From: an uncultured Clostridia bacterium
GTDB taxonomy: Bacteria > Bacillota > Clostridia > Oscillospirales > Acutalibacteraceae
Reading direction: 5' to 3'
DNA: 64,000 nt
NCBI GenBank assembly: GCA_945983355.1
Contig: CAMFSU010000010.1
Span: 1 to 64,000, forward strand
Under the pieces are notes generated by a model. The model ran no database searches, was not told where the DNA came from, and was given only the letters and a program-made list of their open reading frames with translations. Below, one piece after another: positions 52,941 through 62,446 of the stretch (its first letter is position 1; each line of letters opens with the position of its first letter). The translations under genes were made by a program, and so were the position numbers.

Positions 52941-54096
52941 TTGAAATCTCCTTTAAAAAGCTGTCGCCAAAGAGCTCATCATCCGCTTCTTGGAGCCATT
53001 CCATAGCGGTTTTACCAATATCGGCAAAGCATTTGCGAGTACCCAAATTAACGGGATTCACACCCTTAAAATATGCAAGCATTGGGGTGTATTCGCGTGA
53101 ATGGTCGGTAGATGGAGTTTTAGGGTCACACCCGTGGTCGGCAGTAATAATTAGCAAATCATCATCGGTTAACTTTTCTAAAAGCTTACCTAACGAACTG
53201 TCAAATTTTGACATTGCAGTAGCATAGCCATCAACATCATTTCTATGCCCGTAAACCATATCAAAATCAACCAAATTAACAAAGCAAAGGCCGTTAAAAT
53301 CACGTTCCATTATAGACAGTGTTTTTTCCATTCCGTCATCATTGCTGACTGTTGGATTACTTTCAGTAAAGCCCTGACCTGCAAAAATATCAAAAATCTT
53401 ACCAACCGAGATTACAGAATATCCCCTGTTTTTTAAAATAGAAGGCACAGTTTTTTCGGGCGGTAAAAGTGAATAATCGTGTCTGCGAGGTGTGCGTTTA
53501 AAGGGGTAAACATCGTTAAACGGTCTTGCGATTACCCTGCCCACGCCGTGCTCGCCCTGTAAAATTTCGCGGGCGATTTCGCAGTATTTATAAAGCGTTT
53601 CAACCGGCACCAAATCTTCGTGTGCGGCAATTTGAAAAACGCTGTCAGCCGAGGTATATACAATAAGCTTGCCGGTTTTTAAGTGCTCTTCGCCATAGTC
53701 GCGGATAACATCCGTACCAGAATATGGCATATTGCAAATAACCTCGCGTCCCGTGCGTTTTGTGAATTCATCCAGCACCTCTTTTGGGAAGCCGTTTGGA
53801 TATGTTGGGAATGCTTTTGGCGAATAAACACCCGCAATTTCCCAATGGCCTATTGTGGTATCCTTACCCTTTGATGCCTCAAACATACGGGCATAAGCAC
53901 CAATAGGCGTTTTTGTGTTGCCACCCACACCGTCAATTGCAAAAAGTCCCAATTTTTCTAAATTAGGGCAGTTGAAATTTTTATTATCGCGAATTGATTT
54001 CAGTGTGTTGCTACCCTCATCCGACCAATCAGCCGCGTCGGGCATTTCACCGATACCAACACTGTCAAGCACTATTAAAAAAACTCGTTTTGACAT
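52933..54096 (-). CDS. deoB: Phosphopentomutase
   Basis: 387 residues, alkaline-phosphatase superfamily. FLIVLDSVGIGEMPDA at the start, GKDTTIGHWEIAGV with the catalytic Thr, and LLIITADHGCDP near the end for manganese binding. Converts ribose/deoxyribose-1-phosphate to the 5-phosphate, the substrate of DeoC. Confidence 0.96.
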   Translation of the reverse strand: MSKRVFLIVLDSVGIGEMPDAADWSDEGSNTLKSIRDNKNFNCPNLEKLGLFAIDGVGGNTKTPIGAYARMFEASKGKDTTIGHWEIAGVYSPKAFPTYPNGFPKEVLDEFTKRTGREVICNMPYSGTDVIRDYGEEHLKTGKLIVYTSADSVFQIAAHEDLVPVETLYKYCEIAREILQGEHGVGRVIARPFNDVYPFKRTPRRHDYSLLPPEKTVPSILKNRGYSVISVGKIFDIFAGQGFTESNPTVSNDDGMEKTLSIMERDFNGLCFVNLVDFDMVYGHRNDVDGYATAMSKFDSSLGKLLEKLTDDDLLIITADHGCDPKTPSTDHSREYTPMLAYFKGVNPVNLGTRKCFADIGKTAMEWLQEADDELFGDSFLKEISND

Positions 54097-54123
54097 AATT
54101 TTTGTTCCTTTAAATTACATTTT

Positions 54124-54831
54124 TTACGCTAAATTTAAGGCAATTTCCATCATTTTTGTAAAGGAATTTTGGCGTTCTTCAGCAGTTGTATTCTCTTCAG
54201 GATATATGAAAGAATCACTTACAGTGCAAATACAAAGCGCTTTTTTACCCGCACGGGCAGCATTGCAATAAAGGGCTGCAGATTCCATTTCAACGCCTAA
54301 AACGCCCATTTTTGCCCACTGCATACCAGATGCAGCATCATCATAAAACATATCCGATGAAAAAATATTGCCAACACGGTAATTTACACCGGCTTTTTCA
54401 CACTCTTCGGCGGCGCGTTTAACCAAATCAAAGTCGGCAATAGGGCAAAATGTGCCCGGAAGATTATATTGCAAAGCATAATTGCCGTTGGTACAAGCCC
54501 CCATTGCAACAATAATGTCACGAGCGTGTAAATCGGGCGAAAATGAACCGCAAGAGCCAACTCGGATTATTGCCTCAACATCGTAAAAATTATAAAGCTC
54601 GTAAGAATAGATACCGATTGAGGGCTGTCCCATACCTGAAGCCATTACAGACACCTTTTTGCCCTTGTAATAACCTGTGTAACCCTGAACGCCGCGAACA
54701 TTGTTAACCAAAACTGCGTTTTCAAGGTAGGTTTCGGCGATAAATTTTGCACGAAGCGGGTCGCCCGGCATTAAAACTGTTTTTGCAAAATCGCCCTTTT
54801 GGGCCGATATATGAGGGGTTGGTGTAGACAT
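54124..54831 (-). CDS. deoD: Purine-nucleoside phosphorylase, DeoD type
   Basis: 235 residues. MPGDPLRAKFIAE (phosphate), VRGVQGYTGYYKGKKVSVMASGMG, RVGSCGSF, VLGVEMESAALY and VSDSFIYPEE with the catalytic Asp. Splits purine (deoxy)nucleosides. Within the deo operon. Confidence 0.95.
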   Translation of the reverse strand: MSTPTPHISAQKGDFAKTVLMPGDPLRAKFIAETYLENAVLVNNVRGVQGYTGYYKGKKVSVMASGMGQPSIGIYSYELYNFYDVEAIIRVGSCGSFSPDLHARDIIVAMGACTNGNYALQYNLPGTFCPIADFDLVKRAAEECEKAGVNYRVGNIFSSDMFYDDAASGMQWAKMGVLGVEMESAALYCNAARAGKKALCICTVSDSFIYPEENTTAEERQNSFTKMMEIALNLA

Positions 54832-54852
54832 AATATTTTCTTCCTTTCGTTT

Positions 54853-55518
54853 TTAATAACCGCTGCCTTCAAGACCTTGTACTGCCTTTACAACACGGCT
54901 TGTACCAAGGCGGTCAGCACCTAAATTTATAAAGTCTTCGGCATCCTTAATGCCTGAAATACCGCCTGCGGCCTTAACCAAAACGCCTTCGCCGACATTT
55001 GCCTTCATTAAGGCAACATCCTCGCGTGTGGCGCCCGCAGTTGAAAAACCGGTTGAGGTTTTAATAAAATCAGCGCCTGCGGCGGTAACATTTTTGCACA
55101 TACGAATTTTTTCATCTTCGTTTAAAAGGCAGGTTTCAATAATAACCTTTAAAATCTTTTCACCGCATGCAGCTTTAATTTCTTTAATTTCGTTTATGAT
55201 ATAATCGTCCATACCCGCTTTTAAAGCGCCAATGTTTATAACCATATCAATTTCATCAGCGCCGTCTTTAATAGCATCTTTTGTTTCAAACACCTTTACC
55301 GCGGTGGTGTTATATCCGTTAGGGAAGCCGATAACAGTACAAATTGCCAATTTTTCACCGACATATTCCTTTGCCTGTTTTACAAAATATGGCGGAATGC
55401 AAACACTTGCGGTGTTATATTTCATACCGTCATCGCAAATCTTTTTAATATCCTCCCAAGTGGCAGTTTGGGTTAAAAGTGTATGGTCGCACCTTGCTAA
55501 AATTTGAGTAATTTCCAT
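54853..55518 (-). CDS. deoC: Deoxyribose-phosphate aldolase
   Basis: 221 residues, class I aldolase: CDHTLL at the start, [34 protein letters not shown] with the Schiff-base lysine and VKAAGGISG. Splits deoxyribose-5-phosphate to glyceraldehyde-3-phosphate and acetaldehyde. First gene of the operon, with GGAGGG before its start. Confidence 0.96.
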   Translation of the reverse strand: MEITQILARCDHTLLTQTATWEDIKKICDDGMKYNTASVCIPPYFVKQAKEYVGEKLAICTVIGFPNGYNTTAVKVFETKDAIKDGADEIDMVINIGALKAGMDDYIINEIKEIKAACGEKILKVIIETCLLNEDEKIRMCKNVTAAGADFIKTSTGFSTAGATREDVALMKANVGEGVLVKAAGGISGIKDAEDFINLGADRLGTSRVVKAVQGLEGSGY

Positions 55519-55555
55519 AAAAAGCTCCCTCCTGAATTTAGGTTATATATACTTT

Positions 55556-55585
55556 ATTGTACATAATAATTGCACTATATGTCAA
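55556..55585 (-). promoter_or_regulatory. Sigma-A promoter of the deo operon
   Basis: TTGACA, 18 nt, TACAAT on the minus strand. No obvious operator was recognised. Confidence 0.7.
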
Positions 55586-55731
55586 GAAAAATTATTAAAA
55601 TATATATAATATATATAAATTTAACTTTTATACATTAAAAAGGTTGTTTTTTGGCGAAAAATGTGTTATGATACTTTGTGCTATTGTGATAAGTGTTTAT
55701 ATTTGATTTTTTATACGAGGTACCCTTTTTT

Positions 55732-56496
55732 ATGATTTACGATTTGCAAAAACCAACCGTTTGGAAACGTCTTTCGGCTTGGATGTTTGATTTTATAATC
55801 ATTGCAATTTTAGTCACCGGCTTTGCTGTAATAGTTTCAAGTGTAATCGGCTTTGAGGATAAACTTTCAACCCTTGAAAATTATTACACCGAATATGCCG
55901 AAAAATATAATATCGACCTTGAAATCTCGCAAGAGAATTTTAATAAGCTTTCAAAAGAAGAGCAACAAATTTATGCCGACGCTAACGAAATCTTTCAAAA
56001 GGATGAGCGTGTAGTTAAAGCATACGGCTTGCTGTTCGGCTCGACTGTAATCATTACCGCAATAAGTATTCTATTGGCTATTATAATTTGGGAATTTGTT
56101 GTTCCCCTGTTTCTTAAAAACGGGCAAACAGTCGGTAAGAAAATTTTTGGCATTGCAGTTATGCGTACAAACGGTGTAAAGGTTTCTCCAATTCAGCTTT
56201 TCGTTCGCTCTGTTTTAGGTAAATACACATTTGAAATTATGCTTCCCGTTTTCTCAATTATCTTAGTTTTCTTTGGCGGTGCAGGTGTTTTTGGCGTTTT
56301 AATGCTTGGTATTATAGTTATTGCACAAATCATTTCGCTCATTGCCACTCGCAGAACACGCCAAGCACTTCACGATTTGTTGGCTGACACCGTAACGGTT
56401 GACTTTGCAAGTCAGTTGATTTTTGACAGTGAAGAAGAACTTATAAAATACAAAGAAGAACAACACGCCATAATGGCGGAGCGTTCACCCTATTAG
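55732..56496 (+). CDS. RDD-family membrane protein
   Basis: About 254 residues. RLSAWMFDFIIIAILVTGF carries the RDD pattern, followed by a soluble helical loop of about 60 residues, two or more further helices, the GQTVGKKIFGIAVMRTNG segment and RQALHDLLADT. The start is the ATG at 55732, 10 nt after GAGGT. Function of the family is mostly unknown; some members are linked to ion or solute transport. Precedes the ABC operon by 62 nt. Confidence 0.82.
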   Translation: MIYDLQKPTVWKRLSAWMFDFIIIAILVTGFAVIVSSVIGFEDKLSTLENYYTEYAEKYNIDLEISQENFNKLSKEEQQIYADANEIFQKDERVVKAYGLLFGSTVIITAISILLAIIIWEFVVPLFLKNGQTVGKKIFGIAVMRTNGVKVSPIQLFVRSVLGKYTFEIMLPVFSIILVFFGGAGVFGVLMLGIIVIAQIISLIATRRTRQALHDLLADTVTVDFASQLIFDSEEELIKYKEEQHAIMAERSPY

Positions 56497-56558
56497 TTTT
56501 GGATTTAATTTATTGAAAATTTAATCATATATAAACAATTTTAAGGAGGTTCGGTTTA

Positions 56559-57659
56559 ATGAAAGTTGAATTGCAAAATCTAACTAAAATCTTTCCCAGC
56601 CGAAACAAAAAATCCAATGAAGAGGTAATCGCCGTAAACGATTTCACTCTCACCATTCCCGATGGTAAGCTTGTTGGCCTTTTAGGTCCTTCGGGCTGCG
56701 GTAAAAGTACAACCCTTTATATGATAAGCGGTTTACAAAAATCTACATCGGGTAAAATTTTCTTTGGTGAAGAAGATGTTACCAACGTTTCCCCCGAAAA
56801 CAGAGGCGTTGGTCTTGTTTTCCAAAACTATGCGCTTTATCCGCACATGACTGTTAAACAAAACATTCTCTTCCCGCTTCAAAATCTTACAGGTAAGGAC
56901 AAGCTTCCCAAAAACGAAATGCTTGAACGCGCTTATGAGGTTGCAAAGCTTGTTCAAATTGATGACCTTATGGAAAGAAAACCAAACGAGCTTTCAGGTG
57001 GTCAGCAACAGCGTGTTGCTATTGCCCGTGCGCTTGTTAAAATGCCCAGAATTTTGCTTTTGGACGAACCTCTTTCAAACCTTGATGCCCGTCTTCGTCT
57101 TCAAACCCGTGAAGAAATCAGACGTATTCAAAAAGAAACCGGCATTACCACCATTTTCGTAACCCACGACCAAGAAGAAGCAATGAGCATTTCGGATATG
57201 ATTATTGTTATGAAGCTTGGTATTGTTCAACAGGTTGGTAAACCACAGGATATCTATGACGACCCAACAAACCTTTTCGTTGCAAAATTCTTAGGTACTC
57301 CACCTATCAATGTATTTGACGGTAAGGTGCAGGGCGGCAAGCTTTACATAGGCGAGGATGCTGTTTTAGACGTTAACGGTATTGACGACCGTGACGTTTA
57401 CGTTGGTATTCGCCCCGAGGGCTTTGTTCCAACCAAAAAGGGCGAGCTTAACTGCCACCTTAATAATGTTGAGGTTATGGGCCGTGACGTTAGCATTGTT
57501 TCAACAAACGCTGCTTCATTAAATCCTGTTATCCGTTCAATAGTTAGCTCTGACAATGTTAAAAACATTGCCGAAGGTCAAGAGACCATTTCATATTCAC
57601 TTGTTCCTCATAAAACCTTTATCTTCGATAAAGAAACCGAAGAAAGAATTTATTTTTAA
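56559..57659 (+). CDS. ABC importer ATP-binding protein (MsmK/UgpC type)
   Basis: 366 residues. Walker A GPSGCGKST, signature LSGGQQQRVAIARAL, Walker B ILLLDEPLSNLDA, H-loop VTHDQEEAM, and a C-terminal TOBE-type regulatory domain. Typical of carbohydrate or polyol phosphate importers. AAGGAGG before the ATG. Confidence 0.94.
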   Translation: MKVELQNLTKIFPSRNKKSNEEVIAVNDFTLTIPDGKLVGLLGPSGCGKSTTLYMISGLQKSTSGKIFFGEEDVTNVSPENRGVGLVFQNYALYPHMTVKQNILFPLQNLTGKDKLPKNEMLERAYEVAKLVQIDDLMERKPNELSGGQQQRVAIARALVKMPRILLLDEPLSNLDARLRLQTREEIRRIQKETGITTIFVTHDQEEAMSISDMIIVMKLGIVQQVGKPQDIYDDPTNLFVAKFLGTPPINVFDGKVQGGKLYIGEDAVLDVNGIDDRDVYVGIRPEGFVPTKKGELNCHLNNVEVMGRDVSIVSTNAASLNPVIRSIVSSDNVKNIAEGQETISYSLVPHKTFIFDKETEERIYF

Positions 57660-57673
57660 GGAGAGTATGAAAT

Positions 57674-58612
57674 ATGGTTGAAAATAAACATCAATGGAAA
57701 GCGTGGCTTTATCTTTCCCCCGCTATCGTGTTGTTGTTGGTTTTCACCGTTTGGCCAATTATCAATACTCTTATAATGGCTTTCAGTGAAAATTACAGCT
57801 CACTTGCAGGGCTTGGCGGTCAAACCTTCCAGTTTGGGCTTGGCAACTTTAAACACGTTGTTGGCTATAAAGGCTTTGTCACCTGCCTTAAAAACACAAT
57901 GATTCTTTGTGTGCTTACTGTTCCGCTTTCAACAATTTTAGCACTTTTAATTTCGGTTTGTCTTAATGCAATTAAGCCATTCCAAAAATTGCTTCAAACA
58001 ATTTACTTCTTACCATACGTTACAAACTCAATTGCTATCGGTATGGTATTTGCCGCAATGTTTAACATTGTTGGTAACATTTCTTCCGAGGACCAAATCG
58101 TTACCACTGCGGGTATTATAAACAACTTCCTTGGCGTTTTTGGTGTTGAGCCAATCAACTGGATAAACGCCGGCTCAAGCTATTGGGCAAATATAACCGT
58201 TATGGTTGTTTACATTGTTTGGAACGCATTACCCTTTAAGATTTTAATTCTTCTTGGCGGTCTTCAAAGCGTTAACAAGCAATATTACGATGCAGCAAAG
58301 GTTGACAGCACACCAAAATGGCGCGTGTTAACCAAAATCACCGTTCCGCTTTTATCCCCGATGATTGCTTATGTTGTTATTACCGGCTTTATCGGCGGCT
58401 TTAAGGAATATTCAAGCATTGTTGGTATATTCGACGTTGGTATGGGCCCCGCGGGTGACCACGGCCGCCTTAACACAATGGTTGGTTATATTTACGAATC
58501 CATCAAAAATCAGCAAGGTCGTGCATCGGCCGCGGCTCTTATCTTGTTTGGCATAATCTTTGTGGTTACAATGATTAACCTTTATGTCAGCAAGAAAAAG
58601 ACCCACTATTAA
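57674..58612 (+). CDS. ABC importer permease (MalF-like)
   Basis: 312 residues, six helices; EAA-type loop AAKVDSTPKWRVLTKITVPLLSP for coupling to the ATPase. Belongs to the sugar-permease family found with family 1 binding proteins. Confidence 0.93.
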   Translation: MVENKHQWKAWLYLSPAIVLLLVFTVWPIINTLIMAFSENYSSLAGLGGQTFQFGLGNFKHVVGYKGFVTCLKNTMILCVLTVPLSTILALLISVCLNAIKPFQKLLQTIYFLPYVTNSIAIGMVFAAMFNIVGNISSEDQIVTTAGIINNFLGVFGVEPINWINAGSSYWANITVMVVYIVWNALPFKILILLGGLQSVNKQYYDAAKVDSTPKWRVLTKITVPLLSPMIAYVVITGFIGGFKEYSSIVGIFDVGMGPAGDHGRLNTMVGYIYESIKNQQGRASAAALILFGIIFVVTMINLYVSKKKTHY

Positions 58613-58627
58613 GGAGGCGGCTATTGA

Positions 58628-59536
58628 ATGTCTAATAACTCATCTTTACAGGTTATGCAGGAAAGGGACATGCATAAGGTAGTCGTTGGCCAAAAGATTA
58701 TGAAGGTTGTAAGCCAATTTTTCCTTTATTTGTTCCTCTTTGCTGTTGCATTTGTTATTCTTTTCCCGTTTTATTGGATGCTTATTTCCTCAGTTAAAAC
58801 GCTGGATGAATATCTTTTAACAATTCCCACCCTTTTCCCGAAAGAGTTTGACTTTATAAACTATGCAGAGGCCTTTAACACTGCAAACCTTGGTCGACTT
58901 TTTGGCAACACCGTTTTCGTTGGTGTTGTTTCCACCATTTTGTCACTTGTTATCACCATACTTTCGGCATTTGCCTTTGCCCGTCTTGAATTCAAGGGCA
59001 AAAACGCAATGTTTGCAGCACTTTTGGCAACAATGATGATTCCGGGTGAATTGTTTACCATTACAAACTATAAAACCGTTAACGATTTTGGTTGGCTAAA
59101 CCTTGAACAGTACGGCTTTACAGTTTTGATTGTTCCCTTCCTTGTAAGTGTATTTTACATTTACCTTTTAAAGCAAAACTTTATGCAAATACCTAACGAG
59201 CTTTACCTTGCAGCAAAGGTTGACGGTACAAGCGACCTTAAGTATTTGTGGAAGGTTATGATTCCGTTAGCACTTCCCACACTTATTTCAATTACCATCT
59301 TAAAGATGATGGGCTCTTGGAATACTTATATGTGGCCAAACCTTGTTGCCGATAATGAAAAATATTGGCTTGTTACCAACGGTTTGAGAAAATTCAATGT
59401 TACGGTTGATAACCGCCCCGACACCCCCGTTCAGATGGCAGCCGTTGCTATTGTATCGGCTCCGCTGTTTTTAGTGTTCCTCTTCTTACGCAAGTACATT
59501 ATGAAGGGCGTATCACGAAGCGGTATTAAGGGATAA
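58628..59536 (+). CDS. ABC importer permease (MalG-like)
   Basis: 302 residues, six helices, FYWMLISSVKTLDEY near the N-terminus and EAA loop AAKVDGTSDLKYLWKVMIPLALP. Partner of the MalF-like permease. Confidence 0.93.
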   Translation: MSNNSSLQVMQERDMHKVVVGQKIMKVVSQFFLYLFLFAVAFVILFPFYWMLISSVKTLDEYLLTIPTLFPKEFDFINYAEAFNTANLGRLFGNTVFVGVVSTILSLVITILSAFAFARLEFKGKNAMFAALLATMMIPGELFTITNYKTVNDFGWLNLEQYGFTVLIVPFLVSVFYIYLLKQNFMQIPNELYLAAKVDGTSDLKYLWKVMIPLALPTLISITILKMMGSWNTYMWPNLVADNEKYWLVTNGLRKFNVTVDNRPDTPVQMAAVAIVSAPLFLVFLFLRKYIMKGVSRSGIKG

Positions 59537-59627
59537 TTTACGGATTTTAAGCAGGATTTAATAATTGGGTAAAAAATCCGCTTTAAATTATAAAACAAAA
59601 AATATTTTTCGAAAGGACAGAAACCAA

Positions 59628-61052
59628 ATGAAAAAGATCCTTGTAGCACTTCTCCTCATTCTTACTATCTGTCTCGGCATGGTATCAATGGCCGGCTGCG
59701 GCGGAAAGAAGAATGAACCACAGTTTGAACTTCAGCAAGGTATCACCTACGACGGTAGCGAAGTAGAAATTACTTTCTATCACACAATGGGTGCTAACCT
59801 CCGCGGCGTACTTGATAAGTACATCACAAAGTTCAACGAGCTTTACCCCAACATCAAAATCACCCACTCACAAGTAGGTAGCTATGACGACGTACGCGAT
59901 AAAATCGCTACCGAGCTTACCGTAGGCAACCAACCCAATATTGCTTACTGCTACCCCGACCACGTTGCTCTTTACAACCTTGCAGGCGCTGTTGTAACTC
60001 TTGATGAGCTTATCGCAAGCAAGAGCACTGTAAAAAGAGCTGACGGCACTGAAGAAATTCTTGGTCTTACCGATGAACAAATTGCAGACTTCATAGATGC
60101 TTACTACCAAGAAGGTAAAGAATTTGAAGGCGGAAAAATGCACACATTACCTCTTTCAAAATCTACCGAAGTTCTTTACTACAACAAGACCTTCTTTGAC
60201 AAGCACGGCTTAAAGGTTCCAACCACTTGGGACGAAATGGAAGATGTTTGTGCTAAAATCTTAAAGATTGACCCCAAGTGCATTCCTCTCGGCTATGACT
60301 CTGAAGCTAACTGGTTCATCACAATGACCGAACAGTTAAAGACCCCCTACACCTCAGCTACAGGCGACCACTTCCTCTTTGACACTGCTGAAAACCAAGC
60401 TTTTGTTAAGAGATTCGCTGAATGGCACAAGAAGGGTTATGTAACCACCGAAGAAATCTACGGTTCTTACACATCAGGCCTCTTCACCAACCTTAAAGAA
60501 AACGAAGCACGTTCTTATATGTGTATCGGTTCATCAGCTGGTGCATCTTACCAACGTCCTACCAAGGATGCTAACGGTAAATATCCATTTGATGTAGGCA
60601 TCACAACTATTCCTCAGGCGGATGCATCTAACAAGAAGGTTATCTCTCAAGGTCCTTCACTTTGCATCTTCAACGGTACTGAACAAGAAGTTTTGGCTTC
60701 TTGGCTCTTTGCTAAGTACCTCACCACAACTGTTGAATTCCAAGCTGAATTCTCAATGATTTCGGGTTATGTTCCTGTAATCGAATCTGTTTCTGAACAC
60801 CCCGTATATTCTAACTTCATTAAGAGCGCTAACGGCGGCGACAACATTACAGCTCTTTCTGCTAAGACCTGTCTTGAACAAAAGGATGCATACTTCGTAT
60901 CTCCTGCTTTCAACGGCTCATCTGAAGCTCGTGACCAGGTTGGTCAGCTTTTACAGTACTGCATGGTACAATGCAAGACTGCTAAAGACGTTGACGCTAT
61001 GATTGACAAGGCATTTGAAGATGCTGTTGCCGAATGTGAATATATGTCATAA
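59628..61052 (+). CDS. ABC importer substrate-binding lipoprotein (family 1)
   Basis: 474 residues. Start at the ATG at 59628 after AAAGGACAG; lipobox SMAGCGG. The mature protein has the family-1 solute-binding fold (VEITFYHTMGANLRGVLDKYITKFNELYPNIKI). Codon use shifts to many C-ending codons compared with its neighbours, which suggests high expression. The ligand is unknown: sugar, polyol-phosphate or nucleoside. Confidence 0.93.
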   Translation: MKKILVALLLILTICLGMVSMAGCGGKKNEPQFELQQGITYDGSEVEITFYHTMGANLRGVLDKYITKFNELYPNIKITHSQVGSYDDVRDKIATELTVGNQPNIAYCYPDHVALYNLAGAVVTLDELIASKSTVKRADGTEEILGLTDEQIADFIDAYYQEGKEFEGGKMHTLPLSKSTEVLYYNKTFFDKHGLKVPTTWDEMEDVCAKILKIDPKCIPLGYDSEANWFITMTEQLKTPYTSATGDHFLFDTAENQAFVKRFAEWHKKGYVTTEEIYGSYTSGLFTNLKENEARSYMCIGSSAGASYQRPTKDANGKYPFDVGITTIPQADASNKKVISQGPSLCIFNGTEQEVLASWLFAKYLTTTVEFQAEFSMISGYVPVIESVSEHPVYSNFIKSANGGDNITALSAKTCLEQKDAYFVSPAFNGSSEARDQVGQLLQYCMVQCKTAKDVDAMIDKAFEDAVAECEYMS

Positions 61053-61076
61053 TTTTTTCTTTGAGGAATTAAACTT

Positions 61077-62417
61077 ATGAACAACTTCAGAAAAATCAGT
61101 GCGATAGTGCTGCTTATATGTGTTGTTTTAACTTCTCTTGTTGCCTGCGGTGAAAAACCCGCAGGTGACAATGGTGGAAATGGCAAATTCATTGACTATG
61201 CTTCACAAGTGAAGCTTGATATGAATGGTGCCAACAACACCGTTGAGGTTAAAATTAAACAGCTCATTGACGGCGACACTACCCACTTCTACATTGACGA
61301 TGCCTCGTTCGAGGGTGATGTCATCAAGGCCCGTTATCTTGCGGTTAACACACCCGAATCAACAGGCCAAATTGAAGAATGGGGCAAAACCGCCTCTAAC
61401 TTCACAAAAGAAAAGCTTTCAAATGCTAAAAGCATTGTAATTGAAAGCGAAGACAGCGGCTGGAACGCTGACTCTACCGGTGAAAGATATCTGCTTTGGG
61501 TTTGGTATCAAACCGAAGAAGGCGGCGAATACCGCAATTTAAATATTGAACTTTTACAGGAAGGTCTTGCAATTGCATCCGCTACCTCTTCCACCAAATA
61601 CGGTGAAATTGGTATGAAGGCAATTGACCAAGCAAAAGAACATAAAAAGCATATTTATTCGGGCGAGAAGGACCCCAATTTCTACTATGGCGGCTGCATT
61701 GAGTTGACACTTAAAGAGCTTCGCGCCAATCCCGAAAAATATACAAATAAAACCGTTGCCTTTACAGGTGTTATTACCAAAAATAAAGGTCAGCAGGTTT
61801 ATATTGAGGAATTTGACGAAGAAACCAATATGTACCACGGTATTGCGGTTTACTACGGCTTTAACCTCAAATACGGTCTCGGCGATATATTGCAGCCCGG
61901 CAACAAGGTTAGAATGGTTGGCTCGATGCAATATTACGAAGCGGGTGACAGCTATCAGATAGCCGACCTTGACTATGATATGATGAACCCGACCGACCCC
62001 AGCAAGGTAATGCTTATCGAGGGCGGTCATAAACCCGCTTGGGTTGCAACAACCCCCGAAAAATTTGCCAAAGGCAAGGTAGACGTTACCATCATTGAAA
62101 ACGACGAAGAAACCATTAAAGAGTTTGATTATTCAAAGCTTGCGATTGGTTCCTCAATTTCAATGAAAAACTTAACTGTTAAAAGCGTTTACACCACCAA
62201 TAACGGTGGCGACAGCGACGGTGCTATGACACTTACCTGTACATCAGGCGGTACACAAATTTCTGTTCGTACCGTGGTGTTAACCGACAAAAACGGCAAA
62301 ACAGTCAAGGCCGACTACTTCCAAGGCAAAACCATTGACGTTAAGGGTATTGTAGATACCTTTGACGGTAAATCACAAATCCAACTGCTCTCAATTGACG
62401 ACGTGACTGTTCGTTAA
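61077..62417 (+). CDS. Lipoprotein with thermonuclease-like (SNase) and OB-fold-like domains
   Basis: 446 residues. Lipobox SLVACGE. Residues about 55-210 match the staphylococcal-nuclease fold: LIDGDTTHF, ARYLAVNTPES (Arg and Glu of the active site), WGKTASNFTKEKL, GERYLLWVW (third Arg) and ELLQEGLA. The metal-site Asp before TPE is Asn. Two further segments (TVAFTGVITKNKGQQVYIEE and the tail ending KSQIQLLSIDDVTV) look like OB-fold domains. Likely an extracellular nuclease or nucleic-acid-binding protein co-transcribed with the importer. Confidence 0.75.
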   Translation: MNNFRKISAIVLLICVVLTSLVACGEKPAGDNGGNGKFIDYASQVKLDMNGANNTVEVKIKQLIDGDTTHFYIDDASFEGDVIKARYLAVNTPESTGQIEEWGKTASNFTKEKLSNAKSIVIESEDSGWNADSTGERYLLWVWYQTEEGGEYRNLNIELLQEGLAIASATSSTKYGEIGMKAIDQAKEHKKHIYSGEKDPNFYYGGCIELTLKELRANPEKYTNKTVAFTGVITKNKGQQVYIEEFDEETNMYHGIAVYYGFNLKYGLGDILQPGNKVRMVGSMQYYEAGDSYQIADLDYDMMNPTDPSKVMLIEGGHKPAWVATTPEKFAKGKVDVTIIENDEETIKEFDYSKLAIGSSISMKNLTVKSVYTTNNGGDSDGAMTLTCTSGGTQISVRTVVLTDKNGKTVKADYFQGKTIDVKGIVDTFDGKSQIQLLSIDDVTVR

Positions 62418-62446
62418 TAAAGATAAATTAGGAGGAGTAAAAAACC